Shown: in pieces, positions 54,834 to 62,954 of the stretch
Layout of the letters: the number at the start of each line of letters is the position of its first letter
Numbering within the stretch: position 1 is the first letter of the stretch
From: Pseudomonas capsici
GTDB taxonomy: Bacteria; Pseudomonadota; Gammaproteobacteria; Pseudomonadales; Pseudomonadaceae
Length of the DNA: 64,000 bases
Reading direction: 5' to 3'
NCBI RefSeq assembly: GCF_017165765.1
Contig: NZ_JAFGZD010000002.1
Span: 186,001 to 250,000 of the forward strand
Made by a program: the position numbers and the translations under genes
The notes under the pieces: model-generated
Database searches by the model: none
What the model was told of the DNA's origin: nothing
Seen by the model: the letters and a program-made list of their open reading frames with translations, nothing else

Positions 54834-56885
54834 TTACAGGACTTCAGCCTGACTGCGTTGTGACTGTTTCAGGTACGGCAGGATTTCACGGCCGGGCAGG
54901 GGTTTGCTGTACAGGTAGCCCTGACCTTCATGACAGCCTTCGGAGATGATGTAGGCCTCCTGTTCGGTGGTCTCCACCCCTTCGGCGATGACCTGCATGC
55001 CGAGGCTTTTACCCAACTGGATAATGGCGCGCACGATGGTTGCGTCGTCATCGTCGTCGATCAGGTCCTGCACGAAACTCTTGTCGATCTTGATCTTGTC
55101 CAGCGGCAGGCTCTTGAGATAACTCAAGGACGAATAGCCGGTGCCGAAGTCGTCGATGGCGATCAGCGCGCCTGAGCGGCGCAGGCTGAGCAAGTGCTGG
55201 GCGGCGGTGTCGATGTCTTCCATCAGGCCGGTTTCGGTGACTTCCAGCTCCAGGCTGCGAGGCGGCAGGCGGTAGATCTGCAACAGGTTGTTGACCACCC
55301 GTGGCAGTTCCGAGTGGTGAAGTTGCACGGTGGACAGGTTGACCGCCATGCGCAGTTCGGTGAAGCCCTGATCGTGCCATTCCCGCAGTTGGCGACAGGC
55401 CTGATCGAGCACCCATTCGCCAATGGCGATGATGGTGCCGTTCTGTTCGGCCAGAGGAATGAAGACATCGGGCGGCACCAGACCGTGTTCTGGATGCTGC
55501 CAGCGGATCAGTGCCTCGACGCCCATCACCCGATGGTCGCGATAGCTGATCTGTGGTTGATAGACCAGATAAAGCTGGTCGCGTGGCAGGGCTTCGCGCA
55601 GGTCTTTTTCCAGTTCGCGACGCCGCCGCATTTCGCTGTCGACACTGGCGATATAGAACTGATAACGATTGCGCGAGCGCGTCTTGGCCAGGGTCATGGT
55701 CTGTTCGGCTTTTTGCAGCAGTTTCTCGGTGCTGTCGCCATCTTCCGGGAACAGGGTGATGCCGATGGTGGCACGCAGGCGGATTTCATGAAGATCCAGT
55801 GCGAACGGTGCCTCAAGGTCATCCAGAATATTCTGCGCCAGTTCCGCTGCTTCATAAGGCTGCTCGATATCGGCCTGAACCAGAGCGAACTGGTCGCCAC
55901 CCAGCCGAGCCAAGGCACCCAGCCGACCGCTGTGGGCGCGCAGCCGGTCGGCCAGTGCCAGAAGCAACTGGTCGCCGGTCTGATAACTGAACTGTTCGTT
56001 GATGCCCTTGAAGTCATCCAGGCCGACACACAGCACCGCCACACGACGCTGCAGGCGTCCGGCGTCCACCAGAATCTTGTCCAGTTGCGTCTGTAATTGC
56101 AGCCGATTGGGCAGGCCGGTGAGGAAGTCGTACTGGGCCATGCGTTGCAGGCTGTTTTCCGCTTCGTGGCGCAGGTGGGTATTGCGCTCGATGGAGGCCA
56201 GCAACTGGTTGGCAGTATTGACCCAGATACCCAGCTCGTTCTTTTCATGGCCCTTGAGCAGCGGCAACAGATGCTCGCTGGGGCGGTCCGGATTGATGCT
56301 GGTCAGGTGCTCGATGATTCTGGACAGCGGCTTGGTCAGCAGCCAGTGATAGACCAGGTACAACACCATCCCCATGGCCAGGGCACGCAATACGCCGGCA
56401 ATGAAAATGATCACGGCGTTGATGATAAAACTCTCGCCATAGTTGGCGGTATCCAGTGTGATGCGCAGGTCACCGTAATATTCGCTGTAGGGGCTGCGGC
56501 CGACCAGTTGGGTCGTGAAACTGCGCTCCTGGCCGAGAATGATGTCTGTCAGCCAGCGAGTGGGAGAGGTTTTCAGGGGGCGCTCTTTTTCCGCGAGCAA
56601 CGTTTCGTTCGGGTGGCCGATGGAGGCCATGCGCACGGAGTCATCCTGAAACAGGCCCTCGATGACCTGCATGCCCATTTCCCGGTCAAGGCTGTACACC
56701 GCCTGGGTCGACGGGTCACGGAACATATCCAGGATACGCTCGGCATCACTGGCTACGTTCTGGTGTGTTTTGTAGGCATCGTAGACGATTTGTGCGCAAC
56801 TCAAGACAACGCCCACGAACAGCGCTGAAAGCAGTACCACGCGCAACAACTTCACCGACAAGCTGTTTTTGAGTTCCAGCTTCAA
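54834..56885 (-). CDS. bifA: BifA-like c-di-GMP phosphodiesterase (degenerate GGDEF + EAL)
   Basis: 683 residues from a TTG start at 56885, which has AAGGA 8 bases upstream; no in-frame ATG fits. The opening MKLELKNSLSVKLLRVVLLS is as in BifA. Two membrane helices (about 12-32 and 150-175) flank a periplasmic region, followed by HAMP, a GGDEF domain whose site reads G-G-D-Q-F (near 329), and an EAL domain with the intact motifs EALIRW, NLSTVQL, DDFGTGYSSL, KIDKSFV and AEGVET. BifA degrades c-di-GMP, lowering biofilm formation and allowing swarming. The position next to sodB and icmP matches PA4367. Confidence 0.93.
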   Translation of the reverse strand: MKLELKNSLSVKLLRVVLLSALFVGVVLSCAQIVYDAYKTHQNVASDAERILDMFRDPSTQAVYSLDREMGMQVIEGLFQDDSVRMASIGHPNETLLAEKERPLKTSPTRWLTDIILGQERSFTTQLVGRSPYSEYYGDLRITLDTANYGESFIINAVIIFIAGVLRALAMGMVLYLVYHWLLTKPLSRIIEHLTSINPDRPSEHLLPLLKGHEKNELGIWVNTANQLLASIERNTHLRHEAENSLQRMAQYDFLTGLPNRLQLQTQLDKILVDAGRLQRRVAVLCVGLDDFKGINEQFSYQTGDQLLLALADRLRAHSGRLGALARLGGDQFALVQADIEQPYEAAELAQNILDDLEAPFALDLHEIRLRATIGITLFPEDGDSTEKLLQKAEQTMTLAKTRSRNRYQFYIASVDSEMRRRRELEKDLREALPRDQLYLVYQPQISYRDHRVMGVEALIRWQHPEHGLVPPDVFIPLAEQNGTIIAIGEWVLDQACRQLREWHDQGFTELRMAVNLSTVQLHHSELPRVVNNLLQIYRLPPRSLELEVTETGLMEDIDTAAQHLLSLRRSGALIAIDDFGTGYSSLSYLKSLPLDKIKIDKSFVQDLIDDDDDATIVRAIIQLGKSLGMQVIAEGVETTEQEAYIISEGCHEGQGYLYSKPLPGREILPYLKQSQRSQAEVL

Positions 56886-57092
56886 ATGGTCATTCCTTAA
56901 TTCGTGCCGGGAGTGCTTCTCATCAGGCTGGTGTCTGCTTTCCTTGCCCTTTTTACCTGTAACCAGACGATCCTACTATGTCGGACAAGTATGCAAAGAA
57001 CTTGAGCAGAACTCTGCAAATACAATCGGTAATATTAGTCTGCTATTGCTTTCTGGCAACACATAACCACTGGTGTCGGGGGGACAGTCGAA

Positions 57093-57117
57093 CCCCCCGT
57101 TGGCACGAAACGGGGGG
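57093..57117 (-). terminator. Terminator-like hairpin after the aminotransferase gene
   Basis: A 9-bp stem CCCCCCGTT/AACGGGGGG with a 7-base loop. A second G run (57078-57083) could pair with the same C run instead. Confidence 0.55.
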
Positions 57118-57150
57118 AAAGGGCCGACCCAGAGCGTTGCCTTCAGAAAC

Positions 57151-58257
57151 TCAGGCCAATTGTCGTACCACTTCGAGGAAGGCCTGTCGGAATGCCAGCA
57201 TTTCGGCTTCTGTACCGATGCTGACTCGCACCCAGGTCGGCCATGCATCCCATTTCCTGCCAATCAGAATATTGCGTTGGGCCAATCCCTTGATGACATC
57301 CTCAGCCTGATGGCCGGTTTCGATCATGAAGCAGTTGGCCTGTGAAGGTGTGCAGGTGAATCCATGACTTGCGAGAAAGGCCCGGGTCTCTTCGCGTACG
57401 CGGGTATTGAGCTGCTTGCGTTGCCTGACCAGATCAGGGTCTTCAAGACTGGCGATACCGCCCATGGCGGCAGGCAGGGGGACAAAGTTGTTGCCGCCCC
57501 ATACTTCGATTTTCTCCAGCAGTTCGGGGTGCCCTACCGCCAGACCCAGCCTGGCTCCCGCCATGCCATAGAGCTTGGAGAAGGTGCGCAGCACCAGAAC
57601 ATCCTTGCGTTTGGCTGCCAGCGGGACAAGGCTGGCGGCATCCGAGAAGTGAATGTACGCCTCATCGATCAGCACCACTGAGCCTTCGGGTTTGGCGAGT
57701 ATGGCTTTCTCTATCTGCTGCTGTGGTGTCACGGTTCCGGTGGGATTGTTGGGGTTGCAGATGTAAATCAGGCCGGGTTTCTTGTCGGCTTTTAACATGG
57801 CCTCAAGATCATGTGCCCCATCGGGTAGCAGGGGGACTTCGTGAAAGGCGACGTTCTGACTGTTGGCCGCTTCGATGGGCGCATCATAGGAAGGTGTGGC
57901 CAGAGCCAGGCTGCGCTGCTCATCGGTAAAGGCCGCAATGGCGTACTGCAAGGGTTCACGCGAGCCGCTGTAGGCATGCACGTAATCACTGGGTATCTGA
58001 TTCTGTCTGGCGAACAGCTCGATCAGCTTCAACTGTGCGCCATAGTGATAGCGTCCAGTCGAGGCTGCGCCAGCCTGCATTTTTTCAAGTGCCAGGGGCG
58101 AGGGGCCCAGATGGCTTTCATTGAAGTTGAGATGAATCTTGCCGCTGCCGGCAGGACGGTCTGTTCCTGAAGCGGCTGAACTGATTCGGGGGAGTGCCAG
58201 GCTTGTGCAGGCCAGGGCAGAGAGGGTAACGAAAGAACGACGGCTGACCGATGACAT
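57151..58257 (-). CDS. Tat-exported PLP aminotransferase (HisC-like)
   Basis: 368 residues. Fold-type I aminotransferase close to histidinol-phosphate transaminases: LNFNESHLGPSP, YSGSREPLQYAIAAF, ICNPNNPTGTV, LIDEAYIHFSD and RTFSKLYGMAGARLG, where Lys is the PLP Schiff-base residue. The N-terminus is a twin-arginine signal SRRSFVTLSALACTSLALPR, with cleavage expected near SSAAS. The enzyme should thus act in the periplasm with cofactor inserted beforehand, which excludes histidine synthesis. Periplasmic aminotransferases are known in pyoverdine maturation (PtaA), but the amino substrate here is unknown. Monocistronic. Confidence 0.85.
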   Translation of the reverse strand: MSSVSRRSFVTLSALACTSLALPRISSAASGTDRPAGSGKIHLNFNESHLGPSPLALEKMQAGAASTGRYHYGAQLKLIELFARQNQIPSDYVHAYSGSREPLQYAIAAFTDEQRSLALATPSYDAPIEAANSQNVAFHEVPLLPDGAHDLEAMLKADKKPGLIYICNPNNPTGTVTPQQQIEKAILAKPEGSVVLIDEAYIHFSDAASLVPLAAKRKDVLVLRTFSKLYGMAGARLGLAVGHPELLEKIEVWGGNNFVPLPAAMGGIASLEDPDLVRQRKQLNTRVREETRAFLASHGFTCTPSQANCFMIETGHQAEDVIKGLAQRNILIGRKWDAWPTWVRVSIGTEAEMLAFRQAFLEVVRQLA

Positions 58258-58457
58258 GGAGTAAGTCCCTTGTTGGTTGCGAACGTCTGCACGCGTAATG
58301 GCGTATTGATGTGATGCAGGCCTTGAGTGACGGGGTCTTCGTTGATGGAAACGATAGCAAGCGAAGGATATTTACCGGAGGGATCGTGGAGGGCAGTCAG
58401 GGGCGTTCTGGAAGACGCAGGATTCCTTTTTGAATCAAAGGCCTGAATGACAGGCAA

Positions 58458-58482
58458 CAAAAAACCCGGCATTGCCGGGTTT
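58458..58482 (-). terminator. Rho-independent terminator of sodB
   Basis: A 9-bp stem AAACCCGGC/GCCGGGTTT with an ATT loop. On the minus strand it is followed by a run of T residues. Confidence 0.9.
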
Positions 58483-58499
58483 CTTGTGTGGAGCGGGAA

Positions 58500-59081
58500 T
58501 CAGGCAGCGTATTGCTTGGCCACGAAGTCCCAGTTCACCAGGTTCCAGAACGCTTCGACGTACTTTGGACGCAGGTTGCGGTAGTCGATGTAGTAGGCGT
58601 GTTCCCAGACGTCGCAGGTCAGCAGCGGAGTGTCGCCGCTGGTCAGCGGGTTGCCTGCACCGATGGTGCTGGCCAGAGCCAGGGAGCCGTCAGCTTTCTT
58701 CACCAGCCAGCCCCAGCCGGAACCGAAAGTGCCGATGGCGGTTTTGCTGAACTCTTCCTTGAACTTGTCGAAGGAACCGAATGCAGCGTTGATGGCATCG
58801 GCCAGAGCGCCAGTAGGTTCGCCGCCGCCATTTGGCGACAGGCATTCCCAGTAGAACGTATGGTTCCAGACTTGAGCGGCGTTGTTGAAGATGCCGCCCG
58901 AAGAAGTCTTGATGATTTCTTCCAGAGTCTTGCCTTCGAACTCGGTGCCTGGCACCAGGTTGTTCAGGTTCACGACATAGGTGTTGTGGTGCTTGTCGTG
59001 GTGATATTCCAGAGTCTCAGCAGTAAGGTGCGGCACCAGAGCGTCTTTTGCGTAGGGCAGAGGTGGCAATTCAAAAGCCAT
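58500..59081 (-). CDS. sodB: Iron superoxide dismutase SodB
   Basis: 193 residues. Cytoplasmic Fe-SOD converting superoxide to peroxide and oxygen. Metal ligands are H27 (LEYHHDKHH), H74 ([11 protein letters not shown]), and the Asp and His of [12 protein letters not shown]. The Fe-type signature [17 protein letters not shown] and normal length support SodB over SodA. AAGGAGA lies before ATG 59081. Confidence 0.97.
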   Translation of the reverse strand: MAFELPPLPYAKDALVPHLTAETLEYHHDKHHNTYVVNLNNLVPGTEFEGKTLEEIIKTSSGGIFNNAAQVWNHTFYWECLSPNGGGEPTGALADAINAAFGSFDKFKEEFSKTAIGTFGSGWGWLVKKADGSLALASTIGAGNPLTSGDTPLLTCDVWEHAYYIDYRNLRPKYVEAFWNLVNWDFVAKQYAA

Positions 59082-59285
59082 GGTTTATCTCCTTATCAGG
59101 TCGATTGCGGTAATCGCAAGGCCGATCACGGGCGGCCGTATACAGCATGCACCGGGAGTTTTTACTCTTTTGCGGCGCAGACCCCGGATCATAGCACCGG
59201 GCTTTCGGCTTAACCACGCAACAAGTGTGTGGGATAAAGGTTCCAGAGCCGTTGCGTCCATTTATCTCGTAAAAGGAAAAATCTT

Positions 59286-59888
59286 TCAGTTGGCCCTGAT
59301 CAATTGTGCCGCCACACTGAACATCATGACCGCCACCATCAGGTCGAGCAGCCGCCATGTAGCCGGGCGTGCCAGCCATGGGGCGAGCCATGCCGCACCG
59401 AGTGCAAGGATCGAGAACCACGCAAACGAAGCGCTGGCGGCACCGGCGACATAGGCACCCGGCGCGCTTTGCTGAGCACCCAGCGAGCCGATCAGCAGGA
59501 CCGTGTCGAGATAGACATGAGGATTGAGCAGCGTCACGGCCAGAGCGCTGAGCAGAACCGCACGACGCGACCTCTGGCCAGCCTTGGCATCCTGCTCAAG
59601 GCTCTGGCGCGAGCAGGCGCGACGCAAGGCCTGTATGCCGTACCAAGTCAGAAAAATCACACCACCCCAGCGTGCCACCGCCAGCAAGGTCGGATTCTGC
59701 GCCAGGACATTGGCCAGGCCGAAAACCCCCACGGCCACGAGAATCGCATCGCAGAGAATACACAGCATCGCCACTGGGACGTGATGTTCGCGCCTCAGGC
59801 CCTGGGCCAGGACAAAAGCATTCTGCGCACCGATGGCCATAATCAGGCCGCCCGCGACCAACAGGCCGTTGAAGTAACTTTGCCACAT
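59286..59888 (-). CDS. argO: LysE/ArgO-type amino acid exporter
   Basis: 200 residues with six hydrophobic segments. Inner-membrane exporter of arginine or lysine (LysE superfamily): GLLVAGGLIMAIGAQNAFVLAQGL is the family opening, followed by LLNPHVYLDTVLLIGSL. It is divergent from an ArgP-type regulator with a 96-base gap. In E. coli ArgP activates argO when basic amino acids are abundant, and the same arrangement is expected here. Confidence 0.9.
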   Translation of the reverse strand: MWQSYFNGLLVAGGLIMAIGAQNAFVLAQGLRREHHVPVAMLCILCDAILVAVGVFGLANVLAQNPTLLAVARWGGVIFLTWYGIQALRRACSRQSLEQDAKAGQRSRRAVLLSALAVTLLNPHVYLDTVLLIGSLGAQQSAPGAYVAGAASASFAWFSILALGAAWLAPWLARPATWRLLDLMVAVMMFSVAAQLIRAN

Positions 59889-59984
59889 GAAATGAAGTCC
59901 GCAATCCAGAAGAGAGGTGGCGATTGTCTGGCTCCCAGGTGTATAAGAAAAACAAATATTCCTGATTCCTCATTAGGAAAACTG

Positions 59985-60884
59985 ATGTTCGATTACAAAC
60001 TACTGTCAGCCCTGGCCGCTGTCATTGAACAGGCCGGTTTTGAACGTGCCGCCCAGGTGCTGGGGTTATCGCAGTCAGCCATCTCGCAGCGCATCAAGCT
60101 GCTTGAGGCGCGCATTGGCCAGCCGGTGCTGGTCCGGGCCACGCCGCCCACGCCCACCGATATCGGCAGGCGTCTTCTCAACCATGTGCAACAGGTGCGT
60201 CTGCTGGAGCGTGACCTGCAGGCCCAGGTGCCAGCGCTGGATGAAGAAGGCATGCCCGAACGACTGCGCATCGCGATCAATGCCGACAGCCTCGCGACCT
60301 GGTGGGCGCCGACCGTGGGTGCCTTCTGTGCCGAGCAGCGTCTGTTGCTGGATCTGGTGGTCGAGGATCAGGACGTTGGCCTCAAGCGCATGCGCGCCGG
60401 TGAAGTGGCCGCCTGCCTGTGTGGCAGTGAGCGACCGGTGGCCGGTGCCCGCAGCCAGTTGCTGGGTGCCATGCGCTATCGTGCGTTGGCCAGCCCGGCG
60501 TTCATCGAGCGCTATTTCGCCGAAGGCGTCAGCCCCGAAAAGCTCATGCGTTCAGCGGCACTGGTGTTTGGACCCGATGACTTTTTGCAGCATCGGTATC
60601 TTGCCCTGCTTGGGTGCGAGGGCGGTTTCGAGCATCATCTGTGCCCTTCGTCCGAAGGGTTTGTGCGGATGATAGAAGCGGGTGTCGGCTGGGGACTGGT
60701 GCCCGAGTTGCAGGTGCAGACGCAATTGCAGCAAGGCTCGCTGCGCGAACTGGTGCCTGAGCGTTATATCGACGTGCCCTTGTATTGGCATCACTGGCGC
60801 AATGGCGGACAACTGCTGGCCCGCCTCACGGAAAACCTGGTGCAACAGGCGAGCAAGTGGCTGGTGCCCCTGAGCGACAAGTGA
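59985..60884 (+). CDS. argP: LysR-type regulator ArgP (IciA)
   Basis: 299 residues from ATG 59985 with AGGA upstream. The open frame continues far upstream without a stop, antisense to argO, but only this start gives the family N-terminus MFDYKLLSALAAVIEQAGFERAAQVLGLSQSAISQRIK, which contains the helix-turn-helix. The effector domain contains INADSLATWWAP and SEGFVRMIEAGVGWGLVPELQ. It binds between itself and argO and senses Lys/Arg. Confidence 0.92.
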   Translation: MFDYKLLSALAAVIEQAGFERAAQVLGLSQSAISQRIKLLEARIGQPVLVRATPPTPTDIGRRLLNHVQQVRLLERDLQAQVPALDEEGMPERLRIAINADSLATWWAPTVGAFCAEQRLLLDLVVEDQDVGLKRMRAGEVAACLCGSERPVAGARSQLLGAMRYRALASPAFIERYFAEGVSPEKLMRSAALVFGPDDFLQHRYLALLGCEGGFEHHLCPSSEGFVRMIEAGVGWGLVPELQVQTQLQQGSLRELVPERYIDVPLYWHHWRNGGQLLARLTENLVQQASKWLVPLSDK

Positions 60885-60920
60885 GCGTCAGTGCAGACAT
60901 ATGAAATGTGGGAGCGGTAA

Positions 60921-61919
60921 ATGAAGATTCTGGTCACCGGCGCAAGCGGCTTCATCGGCGGACGCTTTGCGCGTTTTGCTCTTGAGCAGGGCATGAGCGT
61001 GCGCATCAATGGCCGTCGGGCCACAGGTGTCGAGCATCTGGTACGGCGCGGAGCCGAGTTCATCCAGGGTGATCTGTCGGACCCGGAACTGGTCAAGGCC
61101 TTGTGTCATGACGTGGAGGCCGTGGTGCATTGCGCCGGTGCGGTCGGTGTATGGGGCACTCGCCAGGATTTCGTCCTGGGTAATGTGCAGCTCACCGAGA
61201 ACATTGTCGAAGCCTGTCTGAAACAAAGAGTGCGACGGCTTGTCCATCTTTCGTCGCCGTCGATCTATTTCGACGGACGTTCGCATCGCAATATCAAGGA
61301 AGAGCAAGTGCCCCGGCGCTTGCACAATCACTACGCGAGCACCAAGTACCTGGCCGAGCAAAAGGTGTTTGGCGCCGAAGAGTTCGGGCTTGAAGTCATC
61401 GCCCTGCGGCCTCGATTCGTCACGGGCGCGGGCGATACCAGCATTTTTCCGCGCCTGCTGCACATGCAGCGCAAGAAGCGTCTGGCAATCGTGGGCAACG
61501 GGCTGAACGTGGTGGACTTCACCAGCATGCAGAACCTCAACGACGCACTGCTGAGCAGTCTGCTGGCCAGCGGCGCGGCGTTGGGCAAGGTTTACAACAT
61601 CAGCAATGGCGCGCCGGTCCCGTTGTGGGATGCCGTCAATTATGTGATGCGCCAGATGCAGTTGCCGCAAGTCACGCGTTATCGCTCATACCGGTTGGCG
61701 TACACCGCTGCAGCGATCAATGAAGCTGCATGCCTGTTGTGGCCGGGGCGACCTGAACCCACGCTGTCGAGGTTGGGAATGCAGGTCATGAACAAGGATT
61801 TCACGCTTGATATCAGCCGGGCCAGGCATTATCTGGATTACCAGCCCAGAGTCAGCCTCTGGACTGCGCTGGATGAGTTCTGTGGCTGGTGGTCGGCCCA
61901 GCAGGGTGGTTCGCGCTGA
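60921..61919 (+). CDS. NAD-dependent epimerase/dehydratase family protein
   Basis: 332 residues. Extended short-chain dehydrogenase: cofactor motif TGASGFIGGRF (residues 6-16), VVHCAGAVGVWG, SSPSIYFDG, and the catalytic YASTK (about 139). It resembles 3-beta-hydroxysteroid dehydrogenase/isomerase-like proteins. Found at the same place in P. aeruginosa; no pathway gene is near, so the substrate is unknown. GGAG lies upstream of ATG 60921. Confidence 0.82.
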   Translation: MKILVTGASGFIGGRFARFALEQGMSVRINGRRATGVEHLVRRGAEFIQGDLSDPELVKALCHDVEAVVHCAGAVGVWGTRQDFVLGNVQLTENIVEACLKQRVRRLVHLSSPSIYFDGRSHRNIKEEQVPRRLHNHYASTKYLAEQKVFGAEEFGLEVIALRPRFVTGAGDTSIFPRLLHMQRKKRLAIVGNGLNVVDFTSMQNLNDALLSSLLASGAALGKVYNISNGAPVPLWDAVNYVMRQMQLPQVTRYRSYRLAYTAAAINEAACLLWPGRPEPTLSRLGMQVMNKDFTLDISRARHYLDYQPRVSLWTALDEFCGWWSAQQGGSR

Positions 61920-61985
61920 AACGGCAACAGAGCCCGGTTATACTGCGCAACTTTGCTTTCAACCGTTTCTTTTAAAGGGTTACCC

Positions 61986-62843
61986 ATGCGTAACGATCCA
62001 TACGACGACGTCGATGACGTTCCGAACCTCAGCGCCAAGGACGACGATGACGATGATTTCGTCCCGACCAAGGGCGCTCGTGAACGCACGACTGTGCACT
62101 CGCGCAGCACGCCGGTGGTCAAGGTCAAAGGGCCCAGCACCGGTCCGCTCTGGGCTTTGGTGGGTGCCTTGTTCATTGCGTTCTGTGGTCTGGGCTGGTG
62201 GAGCTTCCAACAGGTTTCCCTGATGGAACAGCAACTGGTCGCCACCCAGGAAAGCTTTGCCCGCATCAGCGAGGAAGCGGCCGGTCGTCTGCAGGATATT
62301 TCCGGCAAGGTGGTCGCCACCGAATCCCTGAGCAGCGATGGCGAAGCCCTCAAGCAGCGCATCAAGCTTCTTGAGGCGCAACTGGAAGATCAGGACAAGC
62401 AGCGCGCAGGTGTCGAAGGGCAGCAAAGCAGCCTGGACAAGCGTCTGGAGCAGATCTCCACCCAGGCTGCCCAGCAACAGCATGACAACGCGCAATTGCA
62501 GGAACAGCTCAAGAATGTTGCCATTGAACTGACTGCCATCAAGAGCGCATTGCCGGACCTGAAGGCCGCCCAGAACGATCAGGGCAAACTGGACGCTCAG
62601 CTCAAGAGCCTGAGTGCCGATGTGGCGACCCTGAAAAAGCAGGGCAATCCTTCCGCAGCCATCGAGCGGCTCGAGCAGGATCTTGTGGTGCTCAAGAGCG
62701 AGCAGGAAAACCGCCCGGCACCTTCGTCCAGCAGCGGCAATACCGCCGAGTTCGATGCCTTTCGTGCTCAGGTGACCCGTAGCATCAACACGCTGACCAG
62801 CCAGATCCAGACGCTGTCGCAGCAGATCAACGCCAGTCGATAG
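61986..62843 (+). CDS. Single-pass membrane protein with long coiled coil
   Basis: 285 residues from ATG 61986 (AAAGGG upstream). The acidic N-terminus is rich in Asp (DDVDDVPNLSAKDDDDDDF), followed by one membrane helix (about 55-75, LWALVGALFIAFCGLGWWSF) and a periplasmic Gln-rich coiled coil from 80 to 230 with heptads such as LKQRIKLLEAQLEDQDKQ. A Ser-rich linker and a final helix, SINTLTSQIQTLSQQINAS, end the protein. Homologues are sometimes called ATPases, but no nucleotide motif is visible. Function unknown. Confidence 0.8.
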   Translation: MRNDPYDDVDDVPNLSAKDDDDDDFVPTKGARERTTVHSRSTPVVKVKGPSTGPLWALVGALFIAFCGLGWWSFQQVSLMEQQLVATQESFARISEEAAGRLQDISGKVVATESLSSDGEALKQRIKLLEAQLEDQDKQRAGVEGQQSSLDKRLEQISTQAAQQQHDNAQLQEQLKNVAIELTAIKSALPDLKAAQNDQGKLDAQLKSLSADVATLKKQGNPSAAIERLEQDLVVLKSEQENRPAPSSSSGNTAEFDAFRAQVTRSINTLTSQIQTLSQQINASR

Positions 62844-62852
62844 AGCCGGCGT

Positions 62853-62887
62853 CGGACCCGCGCCGACTGCGCCGCGGGTCCGGTTTT
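62853..62887 (+). terminator. Rho-independent terminator of the coiled-coil protein gene
   Basis: A 10-bp stem CGGACCCGCG/CGCGGGTCCG with a 10-base loop, followed by GTTTT. Confidence 0.85.
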
Positions 62888-62905
62888 CCTTCTACCTGAT
62901 CGATG

Positions 62906-62941
62906 CATGAAACCCTGACGATCCGGAGTCGGGGTTTCATG
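62906..62941 (-). terminator. Hairpin at the end of the flavin reductase gene
   Basis: A 10-bp stem CATGAAACCC/GGGTTTCATG with a 16-base loop, 14 bases beyond the stop of the leftward gene. No T run. Confidence 0.5.
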
Positions 62942-62954
62942 GCGTACCCGGCTG

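Noticed and set aside
57151..58257. Histidine biosynthesis enzyme HisC
   Set aside because: A twin-arginine export signal and the lack of any his gene nearby make a periplasmic role more likely.
59304..59984. A long 5' extension of the argP frame, antisense to argO
   Set aside because: The extension has no LysR-like sequence. The HTH N-terminus begins exactly at ATG 59985 with a good ribosome site.
61986..62843. ATPase annotation for the coiled-coil protein
   Set aside because: No Walker A, Walker B or other nucleotide-binding motif is visible; the name given to homologues probably derives from coiled-coil similarity.
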